A stretch of 64,000 nucleotides of DNA. Source: an uncultured Eubacteriales bacterium (lineage in GTDB: Bacteria > Bacillota > Clostridia > Christensenellales > CAG-138). Made by a program: the position numbers and the translations under genes. The notes beneath the pieces are model-generated. The model saw nothing but the letters and a program-made list of their open reading frames with translations. It did no database searches and was not told the origin of the DNA. This document shows, one piece after another, positions 33,239 to 42,925 of the stretch. Numbering within the stretch: position 1 is the stretch's first letter; the number at the start of each line of letters is the position of its first letter. Location: assembly GCA_900544965.1 (NCBI GenBank), contig UQXE01000003.1, forward strand, positions 1 to 64,000, in the 5' to 3' direction.

Positions 33239-34379
33239 GAGCGCTGAGGTGATTATCGTCGGCGGCGGAATCTCCGGCTGTTCCATCGCCTACAACCTTG
33301 CCAAAAAAGGCGTGAAGGATATTGTCGTTTTGGAAAAGCGGTTCATATGCGGCGGTTCCACCGGAGCGTGCGGCGCAGGGGTGCGCATGCAGTGGGGCAC
33401 CGAGATGAACTGCCGCTTTTCAAAGTTCAGTATAGAATTATATCAAAAGGCGAATGAAACGCTCGAATACGACGGGGATATCGAATTCAGGCAGTCAGGC
33501 TATCTGCTTATATCAGACGATGAGCGCGAGCTGGCCCAATTTGAAAAGAACATTGAGGTACAGCATGAGTGCGGCATACCTTCGCGCATGGTCACGCTGA
33601 AGGAGGCTAAGGAACTCGTACCCCATCTCAACACCGATATTTTAAAGGGCGCCGCGTTCTGTGAAAAGGACGGCTTTTTAAACCCGTTTTTAACCACCGA
33701 CGCGTTTTACAGGGCCGCGCGGCGCATGGGTGTTGAATTCCATACCAATACGACCGTAACGGATATAGCGGTTGAAAACGGCCGCGTAACAGGGGTGCTT
33801 ACCGATAAAGGGTTTATAGCGTCAAACCGCGTAGTAAACGCGGCGGGCGGTTTTTCAAAGGAAATCGCGGCTATGGCCGGAGTAACCCTGCCGGTATACA
33901 AGGAGCGGCATCAGATACTGGTAACGGAGCCCGTAGAGTCTATTCAGGGGCCGATGGTAATGTCTTTTGGCATGAACCTATACGTGCAGCAGTCGCCGCA
34001 CGGTTCTTTCATAATGGGGCGCGGAGACGATGGCGAGCCAAGGGACGGCCGCGTAACTTCGTCATGGCATTTCCTTGACGGGATGGCGGCTACCGTCTGC
34101 CGGGTGCTTCCTCCTATAGGCAAACTAAGGCTGGTGCGCCAGTGGGCGGGGCTTTATAACATAACGCCCGACAGGCAGCCTATCTATGAAAGCTCTGAGG
34201 AGGTCAGCGGATTTTATATGGCGGTAGGATTCTCAGGACACGGCTTCATGTTCGGACCCATGACGGGAGTTGTGATGAGCGAGCTTATCCTTGGCGAGGA
34301 GCCTACCGTTGACATAAGCAAGCTGTCGCTCAAGCGTTTTGAGCGCGGCGAAATGATGTTTGAGCCTTCGGTCGTTTAG
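33231..34379 (+). CDS. FAD-dependent amine/imino-acid dehydrogenase (HcnC/SoxB-like)
   Basis: A 382-residue DAO-family flavoprotein. The FAD site is IIVGGGISGCSIAYNLA (about residue 7), with VLEKRFICGGSTGACGAGVR following, and the closing FYMAVGFSGHGFMFGPMTG near residue 330. It resembles HcnC, glycine/sarcosine oxidase beta subunits and proline dehydrogenase beta subunits; it is the most likely substrate-oxidising subunit. Glycine, sarcosine, proline, hydroxyproline and opines are possible substrates, and the sequence does not decide. It closes the five-gene operon. Confidence 0.88.
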   Translation: MRKSAEVIIVGGGISGCSIAYNLAKKGVKDIVVLEKRFICGGSTGACGAGVRMQWGTEMNCRFSKFSIELYQKANETLEYDGDIEFRQSGYLLISDDERELAQFEKNIEVQHECGIPSRMVTLKEAKELVPHLNTDILKGAAFCEKDGFLNPFLTTDAFYRAARRMGVEFHTNTTVTDIAVENGRVTGVLTDKGFIASNRVVNAAGGFSKEIAAMAGVTLPVYKERHQILVTEPVESIQGPMVMSFGMNLYVQQSPHGSFIMGRGDDGEPRDGRVTSSWHFLDGMAATVCRVLPPIGKLRLVRQWAGLYNITPDRQPIYESSEEVSGFYMAVGFSGHGFMFGPMTGVVMSELILGEEPTVDISKLSLKRFERGEMMFEPSVV

Positions 34380-34640
34380 AAGCCCTAGGGATTAAGCGGC
34401 GAAAAAAGTACCGCGCTTTGAGCTGTCCTGGATCATTTTTACGTTACTTAAAAGGTATGGCCGAATGCTTAGTGTATTTACGGACGCCTGGAGTCCGCTT
34501 GCCTGATACTGTTTAGAATATTTCCTCTGGAATTTTTTCGTCATTTTGGTTGTAAGTAATGCAGGCAAAAGACGGGACCTATCCTAATTTACTTTAACGG
34601 AACTCATCAAAGCCGCATTAAAAATTATGGAAGTTATGGA

Positions 34641-34669
34641 AGGGCGTAAGCATACGGCGCTTACGCCCT
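34641..34669. terminator. Hairpin between the oxidoreductase operon and glmS
   Basis: A ten-base stem, AGGGCGTAAG pairing with CTTACGCCCT, and a nine-base loop. T-tracts on either side are weak. It lies in a 376-base gap between convergent genes in which I see no gene. Confidence 0.5.
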
Positions 34670-34755
34670 GTTTCCAATGAGTTGCACACAACTGCCTATT
34701 ATGCAGTTCTATCATTATAGCTTAGGTGCAGTGCCTTTTGTCGAATTAATATAGC

Positions 34756-36582
34756 TCACTCCACCGTTACCGATTTTGCGAGATTTCTCGGCTTATCAAT
34801 ATCGCAGCCTTTTAAGGACGCTACATAGTAGGCGAAAAGCTGAAGCGGTATTATCGTGAGCGACGGCAGCGTCATCTGGCCCCAGTCGGGCAGGAATACC
34901 GTGTGGTCCGCCGCCTCTGCCACGGATTTGTCGCATTCTCTGCAAAGGGCTATCACCACCGCGCCCCTTGCCCTGACCTCCCTTATGTTCGACAGCATCT
35001 TTTCCACAAGCGGCGCATAGGTACACAGCGCTACCACAAGCGTGCCGTCCTCAATGAGTGAAATGGTGCCGTGCTTGAGTTCGCCGGCCGCGTACGCCTC
35101 GGAGTGTATATAGGATATCTCCTTTAATTTTAGCGATCCCTCCAGGGCAAGGGCATAATCTATATTTCTGCCGATAAAGAAGATATCCTTGCTGTTGAAA
35201 TACAGCGACGCAAGGTACTGAATCTGCTCACGGTTGCTCAGCAAAGCCTGCACGGCGTCAGGCAGCGCGTTGAACTGCATTATTGCGCCGTTGAGAACAT
35301 CCTGGTCAAGCGTGCCTTTGCACTTAGAAATATGCAGCGCAAGAAAATACAATACGAGTATCTGCGCGGAGTACGCCTTTGTCGTCGCCACGGCGATTTC
35401 AGGACCGGCGCGGGTGTAGAGAACGTCTTCGCTCTCCATGGCAATCGTGCTCCCTACGACATTAACTATTGAGATTACGCGCGCCCCGTGCGAACGCGCC
35501 TCTCTCAAGGCGTAAAGCGTATCAAGGGTTTCGCCGGACTGGCTTATCACTATGGCAAGCGTTTTTCCGGTGATAAAATGTTTGCTGTAACGAAACTCGC
35601 TCGCCAGCTCTACCGATACCGGCACGCCCGCAAGCCGCTCAATCAGCGGACGGCCTACAGCGCCCGCATGATAGGCCGAGCCGCACGCTACAATATATAC
35701 GCGGTCGATATCCCTCAGGTCGTCGTCCGTTATATTTTCCAGGGGCAGCGCTATGTCGCCCTCTCGTATGCATGACGACGAGGTGCTTTTGATAACATCG
35801 GGCTGCTCAAGTATTTCCTTCATCATGAAGTGCTCATGACCGCCCTTCTCGGCCGCCTTGACGTCCCAGGTAACGTGCTGGATTTCCTTTTCAATCAGCT
35901 CCTCATATTCATTATATACCTCTATATGGTCAGCCTCTATAACCGCAATCTCGCCTTCGCTCATTCTGAATATGCGGCGTGTATATTTGAGCATGGCGGT
36001 TACATCTGAAGCAATCAGGTTTTCTCCCTCCCCAATGCCTACTATCAGCGGGCTATCCTTGGTAAGCGCAATCATCCGGTCAGGAAAATCGCTGAACAGT
36101 ATGCCCAGGGCGTATGAGCCCTCAAGATGCCTTACCGCCTTATGAACCGCTGATAACGGATCGCCCGCGTAAAAGAAGTCCACCAGCTGTGAGATTATCT
36201 CGGTATCGGTATCTGACGCAAACGTATAGCCATGCTGCTCAAGAAATTGCTTAAGCTCAATATAGTTCTCTATAATCCCGTTGTGCACCACGGCCACCCT
36301 GCCGCTGCCCGAAAGATGCGGATGCGAGTTTATATCCGAAGGCTCCCCATGCGTTGCCCATCTTGTATGGCCTATCCCGGCCGTCCCCTTCATCAACGCG
36401 CCGTTTTGGGTTAACTCGCGCAGCGCGTTCAGCCGTCCTCTTGATTTTGCGACGTCAAGGCCGTCCTCCGTAACAAGCGCAAGGCCGGCTGAGTCATAGC
36501 CCCGGTATTCAAGCTTTTCAAGCGCGTCAATGAGTATTGGCGCGGCGGCGCTTCCGCCAACGTATCCAACAATTCCGCACAT
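34756..36582 (-). CDS. glmS: Glucosamine-6-phosphate synthase (isomerizing)
   Basis: A 608-residue enzyme that makes glucosamine 6-phosphate from fructose 6-phosphate and glutamine, the entry step to peptidoglycan sugars. The N-terminal glutamine amidotransferase domain starts with the nucleophile Cys2 (MCGIVGYVG). The C-terminal part has two SIS domains with SQSGETLDTL (about residue 350) and the terminal KPRNLAKSVTVE. The start has AAAGGAG upstream. I found no glmS ribozyme core in the 330 bases upstream. Confidence 0.97.
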   Translation of the reverse strand: MCGIVGYVGGSAAAPILIDALEKLEYRGYDSAGLALVTEDGLDVAKSRGRLNALRELTQNGALMKGTAGIGHTRWATHGEPSDINSHPHLSGSGRVAVVHNGIIENYIELKQFLEQHGYTFASDTDTEIISQLVDFFYAGDPLSAVHKAVRHLEGSYALGILFSDFPDRMIALTKDSPLIVGIGEGENLIASDVTAMLKYTRRIFRMSEGEIAVIEADHIEVYNEYEELIEKEIQHVTWDVKAAEKGGHEHFMMKEILEQPDVIKSTSSSCIREGDIALPLENITDDDLRDIDRVYIVACGSAYHAGAVGRPLIERLAGVPVSVELASEFRYSKHFITGKTLAIVISQSGETLDTLYALREARSHGARVISIVNVVGSTIAMESEDVLYTRAGPEIAVATTKAYSAQILVLYFLALHISKCKGTLDQDVLNGAIMQFNALPDAVQALLSNREQIQYLASLYFNSKDIFFIGRNIDYALALEGSLKLKEISYIHSEAYAAGELKHGTISLIEDGTLVVALCTYAPLVEKMLSNIREVRARGAVVIALCRECDKSVAEAADHTVFLPDWGQMTLPSLTIIPLQLFAYYVASLKGCDIDKPRNLAKSVTVE

Positions 36583-36913
36583 AGCAACTCCTTTCGGTCA
36601 ATGGACGGCGGACATAATCCACCGATTTTATTTCTAAGAACTGATTATACTATTTATATGCGAAAGTATAAAGTGAAATGTTTATGAACCTTGGCTTTCA
36701 CAACTTCATCGACCTGGCATGCGCATATATATAACGCCCGTATGCTTAGCCTATGCTGAACGGCCATAGGATCGACATTTGGCCCGCTCTTATTTGACAA
36801 AGCGTTGCATAGCCGAGTCGTTTTTGAGGGGAGCCGGTCGGTTAGTTCTTGCTGATTATTATGGGTTAGCGTACAATATAGCTATCAGTTTTGAGTAAAG
36901 GGGGATTTGAGGG
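36583..36913. other. Region between the divergent glmS and ZIP genes
   Basis: No gene is seen. This should contain the promoters for glmS (minus) and the ZIP transporter (plus). The conserved glmS ribozyme sequences are absent, so glmS is probably not controlled by that element here. Confidence 0.45.
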
Positions 36914-37708
36914 ATGAAGGACGCGTTATTATGGGCAGCCGCAGGCACCGGCTTTACATTTTTGATGACCTCGCTTGGGGCGTCGGTGGTGTTTTTATTC
37001 CGTAAGAGGATCAATGAAAATATACAGCGCATCTTTCTGGGATTTGCCGCCGGGGTGATGATCGCCGCGTCGGTATGGAGCCTTCTTATACCCGCTATAG
37101 AGGAAGCGGAGGCCTCTGGTATACCCGGCTTTCTTCCGGCTGCAGGCGGATTTATTTTGGGCGTAGGATTTTTGATGCTTATGGATTCGCTTTTGCCCCA
37201 CCTCCACCTTACGGCAAATAGGACCGAGGGCCTGCCGGCCTCATGGAAGCGCACAACGCTGCTTGTAACCGCCGTTACCCTGCATAACATTCCTGAGGGC
37301 ATGGCCGTAGGCTTATCGTTCGCGCTGGCAGCCCAGGGCGGCTCGGAGCCGGCGCTCTTCGCTTCGGCACTGGCGCTGGCATTGGGAATTGGAATACAAA
37401 ATTTCCCCGAGGGCGCCGCCATATCGCTGCCGCTCAGGCAGGAGGGCATGCCTGCGGGAAGGGCGTTTGCCTGCGGAAGCCTGTCCGGAGCAGTGGAGCC
37501 CATATTCGGCGTTATAGTAGTGCTGCTCGCCTCAAGCGTAAGGCCCCTGATGCCCTGGCTGCTCTCCTTTGCAGCGGGCGCGATGATGTATGTGGTGGTT
37601 GAGGAACTAATACCGGAAGCCCGCCTTGGCAATCACTCCAATACTGGAACGCTGGGCGTTATGGCTGGATTTTTGATAATGATGATACTGGATGTAGCCT
37701 TGGGCTGA
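36914..37708 (+). CDS. ZIP family divalent metal transporter
   Basis: A 264-residue membrane protein with about eight spans. The metal-binding helices are clear: TLHNIPEGMAVGLSF near residue 123 and IQNFPEGAAISLPL near residue 159. The variable loop between spans 3 and 4 has LLPHLHLT. ZIP proteins of this ZupT-like group import zinc, iron or manganese. It stands alone on the plus strand, with GGGGGATTTGAGGG before the start. Confidence 0.9.
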   Translation: MKDALLWAAAGTGFTFLMTSLGASVVFLFRKRINENIQRIFLGFAAGVMIAASVWSLLIPAIEEAEASGIPGFLPAAGGFILGVGFLMLMDSLLPHLHLTANRTEGLPASWKRTTLLVTAVTLHNIPEGMAVGLSFALAAQGGSEPALFASALALALGIGIQNFPEGAAISLPLRQEGMPAGRAFACGSLSGAVEPIFGVIVVLLASSVRPLMPWLLSFAAGAMMYVVVEELIPEARLGNHSNTGTLGVMAGFLIMMILDVALG

Positions 37709-37729
37709 TAAATCACTTTTATAAAGCGT

Positions 37730-37769
37730 TTAAAGGCGCGGCGTTATTGTGATTGACCCGCGCCTTTAA
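37730..37769. terminator. Terminator between ZIP and dehydratase-activase genes
   Basis: An 11-base stem, TTAAAGGCGCG pairing with CGCGCCTTTAA, with an 18-base loop. It lies between two convergent genes; T-tails are short. Confidence 0.5.
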
Positions 37770-37814
37770 GCAGTATCCGCCCCGCCGCGGCCGGCGCGTT
37801 TGGCTTGACCGCCT

Positions 37815-39029
37815 TCAGCTCAGCGCGGCCTGCGCGTTTGCCAGCATCAGCTTTATACGGTTCTCCTGATTTATTGCCGACGCGCCCGCGTCATAGTCTA
37901 TCGCCACTATGTTCGCGTCGGGATGCCTTTCCTTTATCGGCTTCATCATCCCCTTCCCCACTATATGATTCGGCAGACATCCAAACGGCTGCGTGCATAT
38001 GATATTATTAACCCCCTGCTTGATAAGCTCCAGCATTTCGGCCGTAAGCAGCCAGCCCTCCCCCATCTTTGCCCCAAGTCCAATATACTCCTCCGCCAGC
38101 TTGGGCGCGTTTTGAAATGATGAGGGCGGGTCAAACGTCCCCTCCCGCGTTATCATGTCAATGATATCGTTTTGCTTCTTTACCAGGAAATTGTGCGCGA
38201 ACCTTGAAAAAAACGCCTTTATCTTCTTTATTCCATACAGCTTGTTCTCAATTATGCTCCCGTCGACGCAGTACAGGCAAAAGTCCAAAAGCCCTGGAAC
38301 CACTACTTCGGCGCCCTCAGAAACCAGGAAATCCTCTAGGTTATTGTTGCCAAGCGGCGAATATTTCACAAAAATCTCGCCTACCACGCCTACCTTTGCC
38401 CTTCGTTCGTTTCTTCTCGGGATTGAAGCAAAACCGCGGATTATATCCATATAGTTTTGCTTTATCCGGCGGTAGCTTAACACCCTTACCTCCCTCATGC
38501 CGTCGGTGAGTCTCCTAGTCCATTCCTCCGTAAGCCTGTCGCTGTCGCCGGGGTTTAGCTCATATGGCCTGCACTGGTTTTTAAGCGCCATGATAAGGTC
38601 GCCGTAGGTGACCGCATAGAGCATCCTGTGCAGCATAGACAGGGTAAGCTTGAAGCCTGGATTTCTTTCCATGCCAAGAACGTTAAAGGATATAACCGGC
38701 ACAAAGCCGTATCCAGCCCTTTCCAGCGCCTTTCTCAATAGAAAAATATAGTTTGAAGCCCTGCACCCCCCGCCGGTCTGCGAAATCAGCAGGGCCGTTT
38801 TACGCGGGTCGTACGCGCCGCTTTCAAGCGCGTCTATCATCTGCCCTATAACGAGCAGGGCGGGATAGCACGAATCATTATGAACATATTTAAGGCCCTT
38901 ATCGGTCACTCCCCTGCCGCTGTTTTCTAGAAGATCCGCCTTATAGCCATAGGCGTTTAGAATGTTTATGACCATCCTAAAATGAAACGGAAGCATCGTG
39001 GGCACGAGGATCGTGTACTCCTTCTTCAT
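37815..39029 (-). CDS. 2-hydroxyacyl-CoA dehydratase-like protein, activase partner
   Basis: A 404-residue protein with conserved motifs of the HgdB-like group associated with activases: SCYPALLVIGQMIDAL near residue 53, TGGGCRASNYIFLLRKAL near 84, and IICTQPFGCLPNHIVGKGM near residue 344. Conserved Cys in HNDSCYP, GGGCRA, FCLYC and QPFGCL could bind an iron-sulfur cluster. Family members are encoded next to, or fused to, large BadF/BcrA-type ATPases in many Clostridia and their substrate is unknown. The start is chosen at ATG 39029, which overlaps the activase gene by 53 bases; 39068 would give a larger overlap. Confidence 0.8.
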   Translation of the reverse strand: MKKEYTILVPTMLPFHFRMVINILNAYGYKADLLENSGRGVTDKGLKYVHNDSCYPALLVIGQMIDALESGAYDPRKTALLISQTGGGCRASNYIFLLRKALERAGYGFVPVISFNVLGMERNPGFKLTLSMLHRMLYAVTYGDLIMALKNQCRPYELNPGDSDRLTEEWTRRLTDGMREVRVLSYRRIKQNYMDIIRGFASIPRRNERRAKVGVVGEIFVKYSPLGNNNLEDFLVSEGAEVVVPGLLDFCLYCVDGSIIENKLYGIKKIKAFFSRFAHNFLVKKQNDIIDMITREGTFDPPSSFQNAPKLAEEYIGLGAKMGEGWLLTAEMLELIKQGVNNIICTQPFGCLPNHIVGKGMMKPIKERHPDANIVAIDYDAGASAINQENRIKLMLANAQAALS

Positions 39030-42000
39030 GGCTCTTGTAAATATAACGCGTTCGCTCCTGTTTTTCATTTGCGCTTTCCCTTTCTTCCAGCGCGCCTATA
39101 AGGCTGCGCAGCCGGATTTTTACCGCTCCCAGGTTTGTTATCTCATCGATCTTGATCTGAGTATACAGCTTGCCGCTACCTTCAAGGATGGACCTTACCT
39201 CATCGGTCGTAACCGCGTCTATACCGCACCCAAACGACACCAGCTGCACCAGCTCGCAGTCGCTCCTGCCCGCCGCAAACCTGGCCGCGCGGTACAGCCG
39301 CGAATGATAGGTCCACTGGTTGAGGACGTCCACCCTGGCCGGCTTGGCAAGGCGGCGCACGCTGTCCTCGCTGACAACCACAAACCCAAGCGACGCGGCA
39401 AGCCTGTCGATCCCATGGCATATTTCGGGATCCGCGTGATACGGCCTGCCTGCGAGGATCATTATACGCTTTTTATGGGATTGGGCAAACCTGACAGCCC
39501 TCTCTCCCTCGGCGCATATATCATCCATCCATGCTTTATAGGCCCAAAAGCCCGCGCTTACCGCTCTTGCCGCCTGCTGTCTGGTTATATTTATGCCAAG
39601 CTGATCTCTAAATAGGAGGCGCAGCTCCTTTGAAAGTTCCCTCCGGTTGTTAATATTTAAATATGGGAACAGGAACCTGACGTTTTTCAGCGATTCCATA
39701 TTCGCGTTTAGAAGCTCCGGATAGTATGCTACCACCGGACAGTTGTAATGGTTGGTTCCGGTCCTTTCATTCACATTATAGGTGAGGCAGGGATAGAATA
39801 TTGCGTCCACGCCGCGCTCAATCAGGGTTTCTATATGACCGTGCATGAGTTTTGCGGGATAACAGGCCGTATCCGATGGTATGCTGAACTGGCCCTTTGA
39901 ATATATTTCCCTGCTGGACATTCCCGAAAATACGACGCTGAAACCAAGCTCTTCAAATATCCCGTGCCAAAGCGGGGCAAGCTCATACATGCCCAGGGCA
40001 AGCGGTATGCCGATAACCCCTCTTTCTCCGTCCCCTGGCTTGAGCGAGCCAAGCTTATCACGCTTGAATTGGTACAGGTTCGGCATGGGGCCTAAGTCGC
40101 CTTCATCCGCGGTTTCACCCGCGCCTTTTGCGCATTGGTTACCGGAAATATACCGCTCTAAACCGTTGAATATGTTTACCGTAAGCTTGCAGCGGTTTGT
40201 GCATCCTGCGCATACCCCCGCCTTTGCGGCGTGGGTAAAGTTCCGCAGTTTATCCCTGTCAAGCAGCGACGTTTTTCCAAGCCCCAGCGACCGAGCGTGA
40301 AGCGCCGCGCCGTAAGCGCCCATCAGCCCCGCGATTTCGGGACGTACCACATTCCGCCCAAGCTCAAGCTCAAAGCACCTCAGCACAGCGTCGCTTAGGA
40401 AAGTCCCGCCCTGAACAACGATGTTTTCCCCAAGCTCATCAGCCGAATTAGCCCTTATAACCTTATATATCGCGTTTTTAACCACGCTTCTTGACAATCC
40501 CGCCGATATGTCCCCGACGCCAGCGCCATCCTTTTGGGCCTGCTTTACCGACGAATTCATAAATACCGTACATCTGGAACCAAGATCCACAGGCGCCCGC
40601 GCCATAAGGCCCAGCCGCGAAAATTCGCCTATTTCATAGCCCATGGACCGCGCGAACGTTTCAATAAAGGAGCCGCAGCCCGACGAACAGGCTTCGTTGA
40701 GCATTATGCTGTCAATCGAATTGTTCCTTACCTTAAAGCATTTTATATCCTGCCCACCTATATCAAGGATGAAATCCACATCGGGGCTGAAATGACGCGC
40801 CGCCGTATAGTGCGCCATAGTCTCCACGACGCCTTCATCAATGTGGAACGCGCGCTTTATAAGCTCCTCGCCATAGCCCGTAACCGCGCTTCCCGCTATT
40901 TGAATATCATCCCCGCACAGCTCATAAACGCGTTCAAGCTGGGACTTTACAATGTCAACCGGCGTCCCCCTGTTTGAACCATAATAGGAATGTATCATGC
41001 GCCCATCCTCTGAGACCAGCGCCAGTTTTGTAGTTGTGCTTCCGCAGTCGACGCCCAGATATGCTCTTCCCCTGTATTTTTCCGGCGGCACCGCCGCTAC
41101 CGTGGACATCGAATGCCGGCGTTTGAAATCCATATACTCACTTTCACTTCTGAACAAAGGCGCGATGCACCCTTTTCGCCGACTGGTCGCCGCAGCCGTC
41201 TCCAGGCCAGCCATAAGCGCGCCGAACGTATAAGGCTTATCCTGCTTCGAAGCATACAGGGCGGCTCCTATCGCAACGGCGTATAACCCGTAACCAGGGA
41301 AAACCGCATCCTTGGTTTTAAGCTTCAGCGTGTCTACAAAGCGTTCCCTGAGTCCCCTGCTGTAATATAGGGGGCCGCCAAGGAACATTACCTTGCCGTG
41401 TATGCTCCTGCCCTGCGCCAGGCCGGCTATCGTTTGATCAACCACCGCCTGATAGATGCTTGCCGCGACATCCTCCTTGCGCGCGCCCTGATTGAGCAAC
41501 GGCTGTATATCCGTCTTAGCGAACACCCCGCAACGCGACGCAATTGGATAGATCCGCTCGTGGCCCATGCTCAGCTCATCAAGCTCCTGGGGGGTTACAT
41601 CCATAAGCGTAGCCATCTGATCTATAAACGCCCCTGTCCCTCCAGCGCAGCTTCCGTTCATCCGTTCGTCAATGGCGCCCTGAAAAAATATGGCCTTCGC
41701 ATCCTCTCCGCCAAGCTCGATTACAACGCTTGTGTCGGGCTCAAGTTCCCTTACGGTTCCCGCTGTGGCGTATACCTCCTGCACAAAGGGTATGCCCGCC
41801 GCCCTGGCGACTCCAAGTCCGGCGGAACCCGAACACGCAACATAGACAGGAACATCTCCAATATATTTCTCGGCGCGCCTCAATAGCTCGGCAGCTTTTT
41901 CCCTCACATGCGAGAAGTGCCGTTCATATAGCTCAAAGGTTATTATACCATCCTGAACAAGAACGATTTTAGCGGTAGTAGAGCCAATATCTATTCCGAC

Positions 42001-42048
42001 AACCGATTTCTTTCCCGTATTCAACTTAGAAATCATCATATTTTCCAT
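38977..42048 (-). CDS. Large 2-hydroxyacyl-CoA dehydratase activase (two BadF/BcrA ATPase domains plus DUF2229)
   Basis: A 1023-residue protein with two ASKHA ATPase domains in tandem: GIDIGSTTAKIV near residue 19 and GVDCGSTTTKLAL near 329. Each is followed by cluster Cys motifs (NGSCAGGTGAF and SRCGVF; EACSSGCGSF and GSRCTVF). The last ~370 residues form a DUF2229/dehydratase-like region with SDTACYPAKLMHGH and YHADPEICHGIDRLA. Activases of this family use ATP to drive a low-potential electron into a partner dehydratase or benzoyl-CoA-type reductase through a [4Fe-4S] cluster bridging two subunits. The start has GGAG five bases upstream. The downstream gene supplies a second dehydratase-like protein. 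Confidence 0.9.
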   Translation of the reverse strand: MENMMISKLNTGKKSVVGIDIGSTTAKIVLVQDGIITFELYERHFSHVREKAAELLRRAEKYIGDVPVYVACSGSAGLGVARAAGIPFVQEVYATAGTVRELEPDTSVVIELGGEDAKAIFFQGAIDERMNGSCAGGTGAFIDQMATLMDVTPQELDELSMGHERIYPIASRCGVFAKTDIQPLLNQGARKEDVAASIYQAVVDQTIAGLAQGRSIHGKVMFLGGPLYYSRGLRERFVDTLKLKTKDAVFPGYGLYAVAIGAALYASKQDKPYTFGALMAGLETAAATSRRKGCIAPLFRSESEYMDFKRRHSMSTVAAVPPEKYRGRAYLGVDCGSTTTKLALVSEDGRMIHSYYGSNRGTPVDIVKSQLERVYELCGDDIQIAGSAVTGYGEELIKRAFHIDEGVVETMAHYTAARHFSPDVDFILDIGGQDIKCFKVRNNSIDSIMLNEACSSGCGSFIETFARSMGYEIGEFSRLGLMARAPVDLGSRCTVFMNSSVKQAQKDGAGVGDISAGLSRSVVKNAIYKVIRANSADELGENIVVQGGTFLSDAVLRCFELELGRNVVRPEIAGLMGAYGAALHARSLGLGKTSLLDRDKLRNFTHAAKAGVCAGCTNRCKLTVNIFNGLERYISGNQCAKGAGETADEGDLGPMPNLYQFKRDKLGSLKPGDGERGVIGIPLALGMYELAPLWHGIFEELGFSVVFSGMSSREIYSKGQFSIPSDTACYPAKLMHGHIETLIERGVDAIFYPCLTYNVNERTGTNHYNCPVVAYYPELLNANMESLKNVRFLFPYLNINNRRELSKELRLLFRDQLGINITRQQAARAVSAGFWAYKAWMDDICAEGERAVRFAQSHKKRIMILAGRPYHADPEICHGIDRLAASLGFVVVSEDSVRRLAKPARVDVLNQWTYHSRLYRAARFAAGRSDCELVQLVSFGCGIDAVTTDEVRSILEGSGKLYTQIKIDEITNLGAVKIRLRSLIGALEERESANEKQERTRYIYKSHEEGVHDPRAHDASVSF

Positions 42049-42290
42049 TTGCTCTCCATTGTACGTTCGCCCGCGCAGCCTGTCAAAACCTTTTTTATTT
42101 TATAGGGGCTTTTGGATATTAAGACCTAGCACAGACGCGTCGCGGACAATGCCCTTATATTGCAAAAAGCCCTAAATTGCGAACATATTAAGGATAACAA
42201 TCATCATTTTTTTAATCAAGCAATAAATTAAGGCAAATGTGAACATTGGGGCCCCATGTTAAGCAAGGATAACTTTCGCGGTCCCAAAAT

Positions 42291-42326
42291 AAATAAGGCC
42301 GCGGAGAGCAGTCCGCAGCCTTATTT
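42291..42326. terminator. Terminator at the end of the dockerin array
   Basis: AAATAAGGC and GCGGA pair with TCCGC and GCCTTATTT around a C/A mismatch, with a six-base loop. On the minus strand the tail is ATTTTGGG after TTATTT. It lies about 60 bases past the last dockerin gene, so the six genes may end here as one transcript. Confidence 0.75.
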
Positions 42327-42385
42327 TCCGTTTTAGCGACCGGTTTTTAGCCCGATGAACCCGCTTGGGAGAGATTCAGGCCGCT

Positions 42386-42883
42386 TTATGATATATAATC
42401 CAGTATGGCCAATACGTCGTTTGTATCCACCACTCCGTCCCAGTTGCAGTCGGCAAGTATCAGCGCCAGCTCAGTATCGCTCGCAAGGCCGTTGCAATAG
42501 CGCAGGAGCAGGTTTGCGTCGCTTGCGCTTATCACCCCGTCAAGGTTCACGTCGCCTATATAAACCGGAACTGCTAATATAGCATGCGGTGGTAGAGACG
42601 GAGCTTCCAGAAGCTCGATTGCGTCACTGATATCGATTACGCCGTCACCGTTAGCATCGGCAATGTTCTTATGCAGATCAGAGATAAGATCAAAGTCTCC
42701 GCGAACATATTTTAGGATATACAGCGCGTCGCCGCTGTTTACTCTTCCGTCCAGATTCGCGTCTCCCTGCGAAATATAATCTCTGCCAAAGGAATAGGGT
42801 TCGGCAGCGTTCGATACCGGGATAATTGATATAAACAATGCGATAGCAAGGGCTAAGGTTAATAAAACCCTGGCTTTTTTCAT
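42386..42883 (-). CDS. Secreted double-dockerin protein 1
   Basis: The 165-residue product is a signal peptide (about residues 1-26, cleaved after SNA) followed by two dockerin type I domains and nothing else. Four calcium-loop repeats are present: GDANLDGRVNSGD, ADANGDGVIDISD, GDVNLDGVISASD and ADCNWDGVVDTND. All four keep Asp at 1, Asn at 3, Asp at 5, Gly at 6 and Asp at 12. The protein ends right after the last helix (DVLAILDYIS). Dockerins bind cohesin modules of scaffoldins and usually ride on enzymes; here there is no enzyme. It is the last gene of a six-gene array. Loop conservation suggests working calcium sites. Confidence 0.88.
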   Translation of the reverse strand: MKKARVLLTLALAIALFISIIPVSNAAEPYSFGRDYISQGDANLDGRVNSGDALYILKYVRGDFDLISDLHKNIADANGDGVIDISDAIELLEAPSLPPHAILAVPVYIGDVNLDGVISASDANLLLRYCNGLASDTELALILADCNWDGVVDTNDVLAILDYIS

Positions 42884-42925
42884 GTTAAACGTCCTCCTTG
42901 CTCAAAATTTAGCTCGTTAGCTTAA

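Noticed and set aside
36583..36913. glmS ribozyme upstream of glmS
   Set aside because: The conserved core sequences of the ribozyme were not found on the minus strand upstream of the start.
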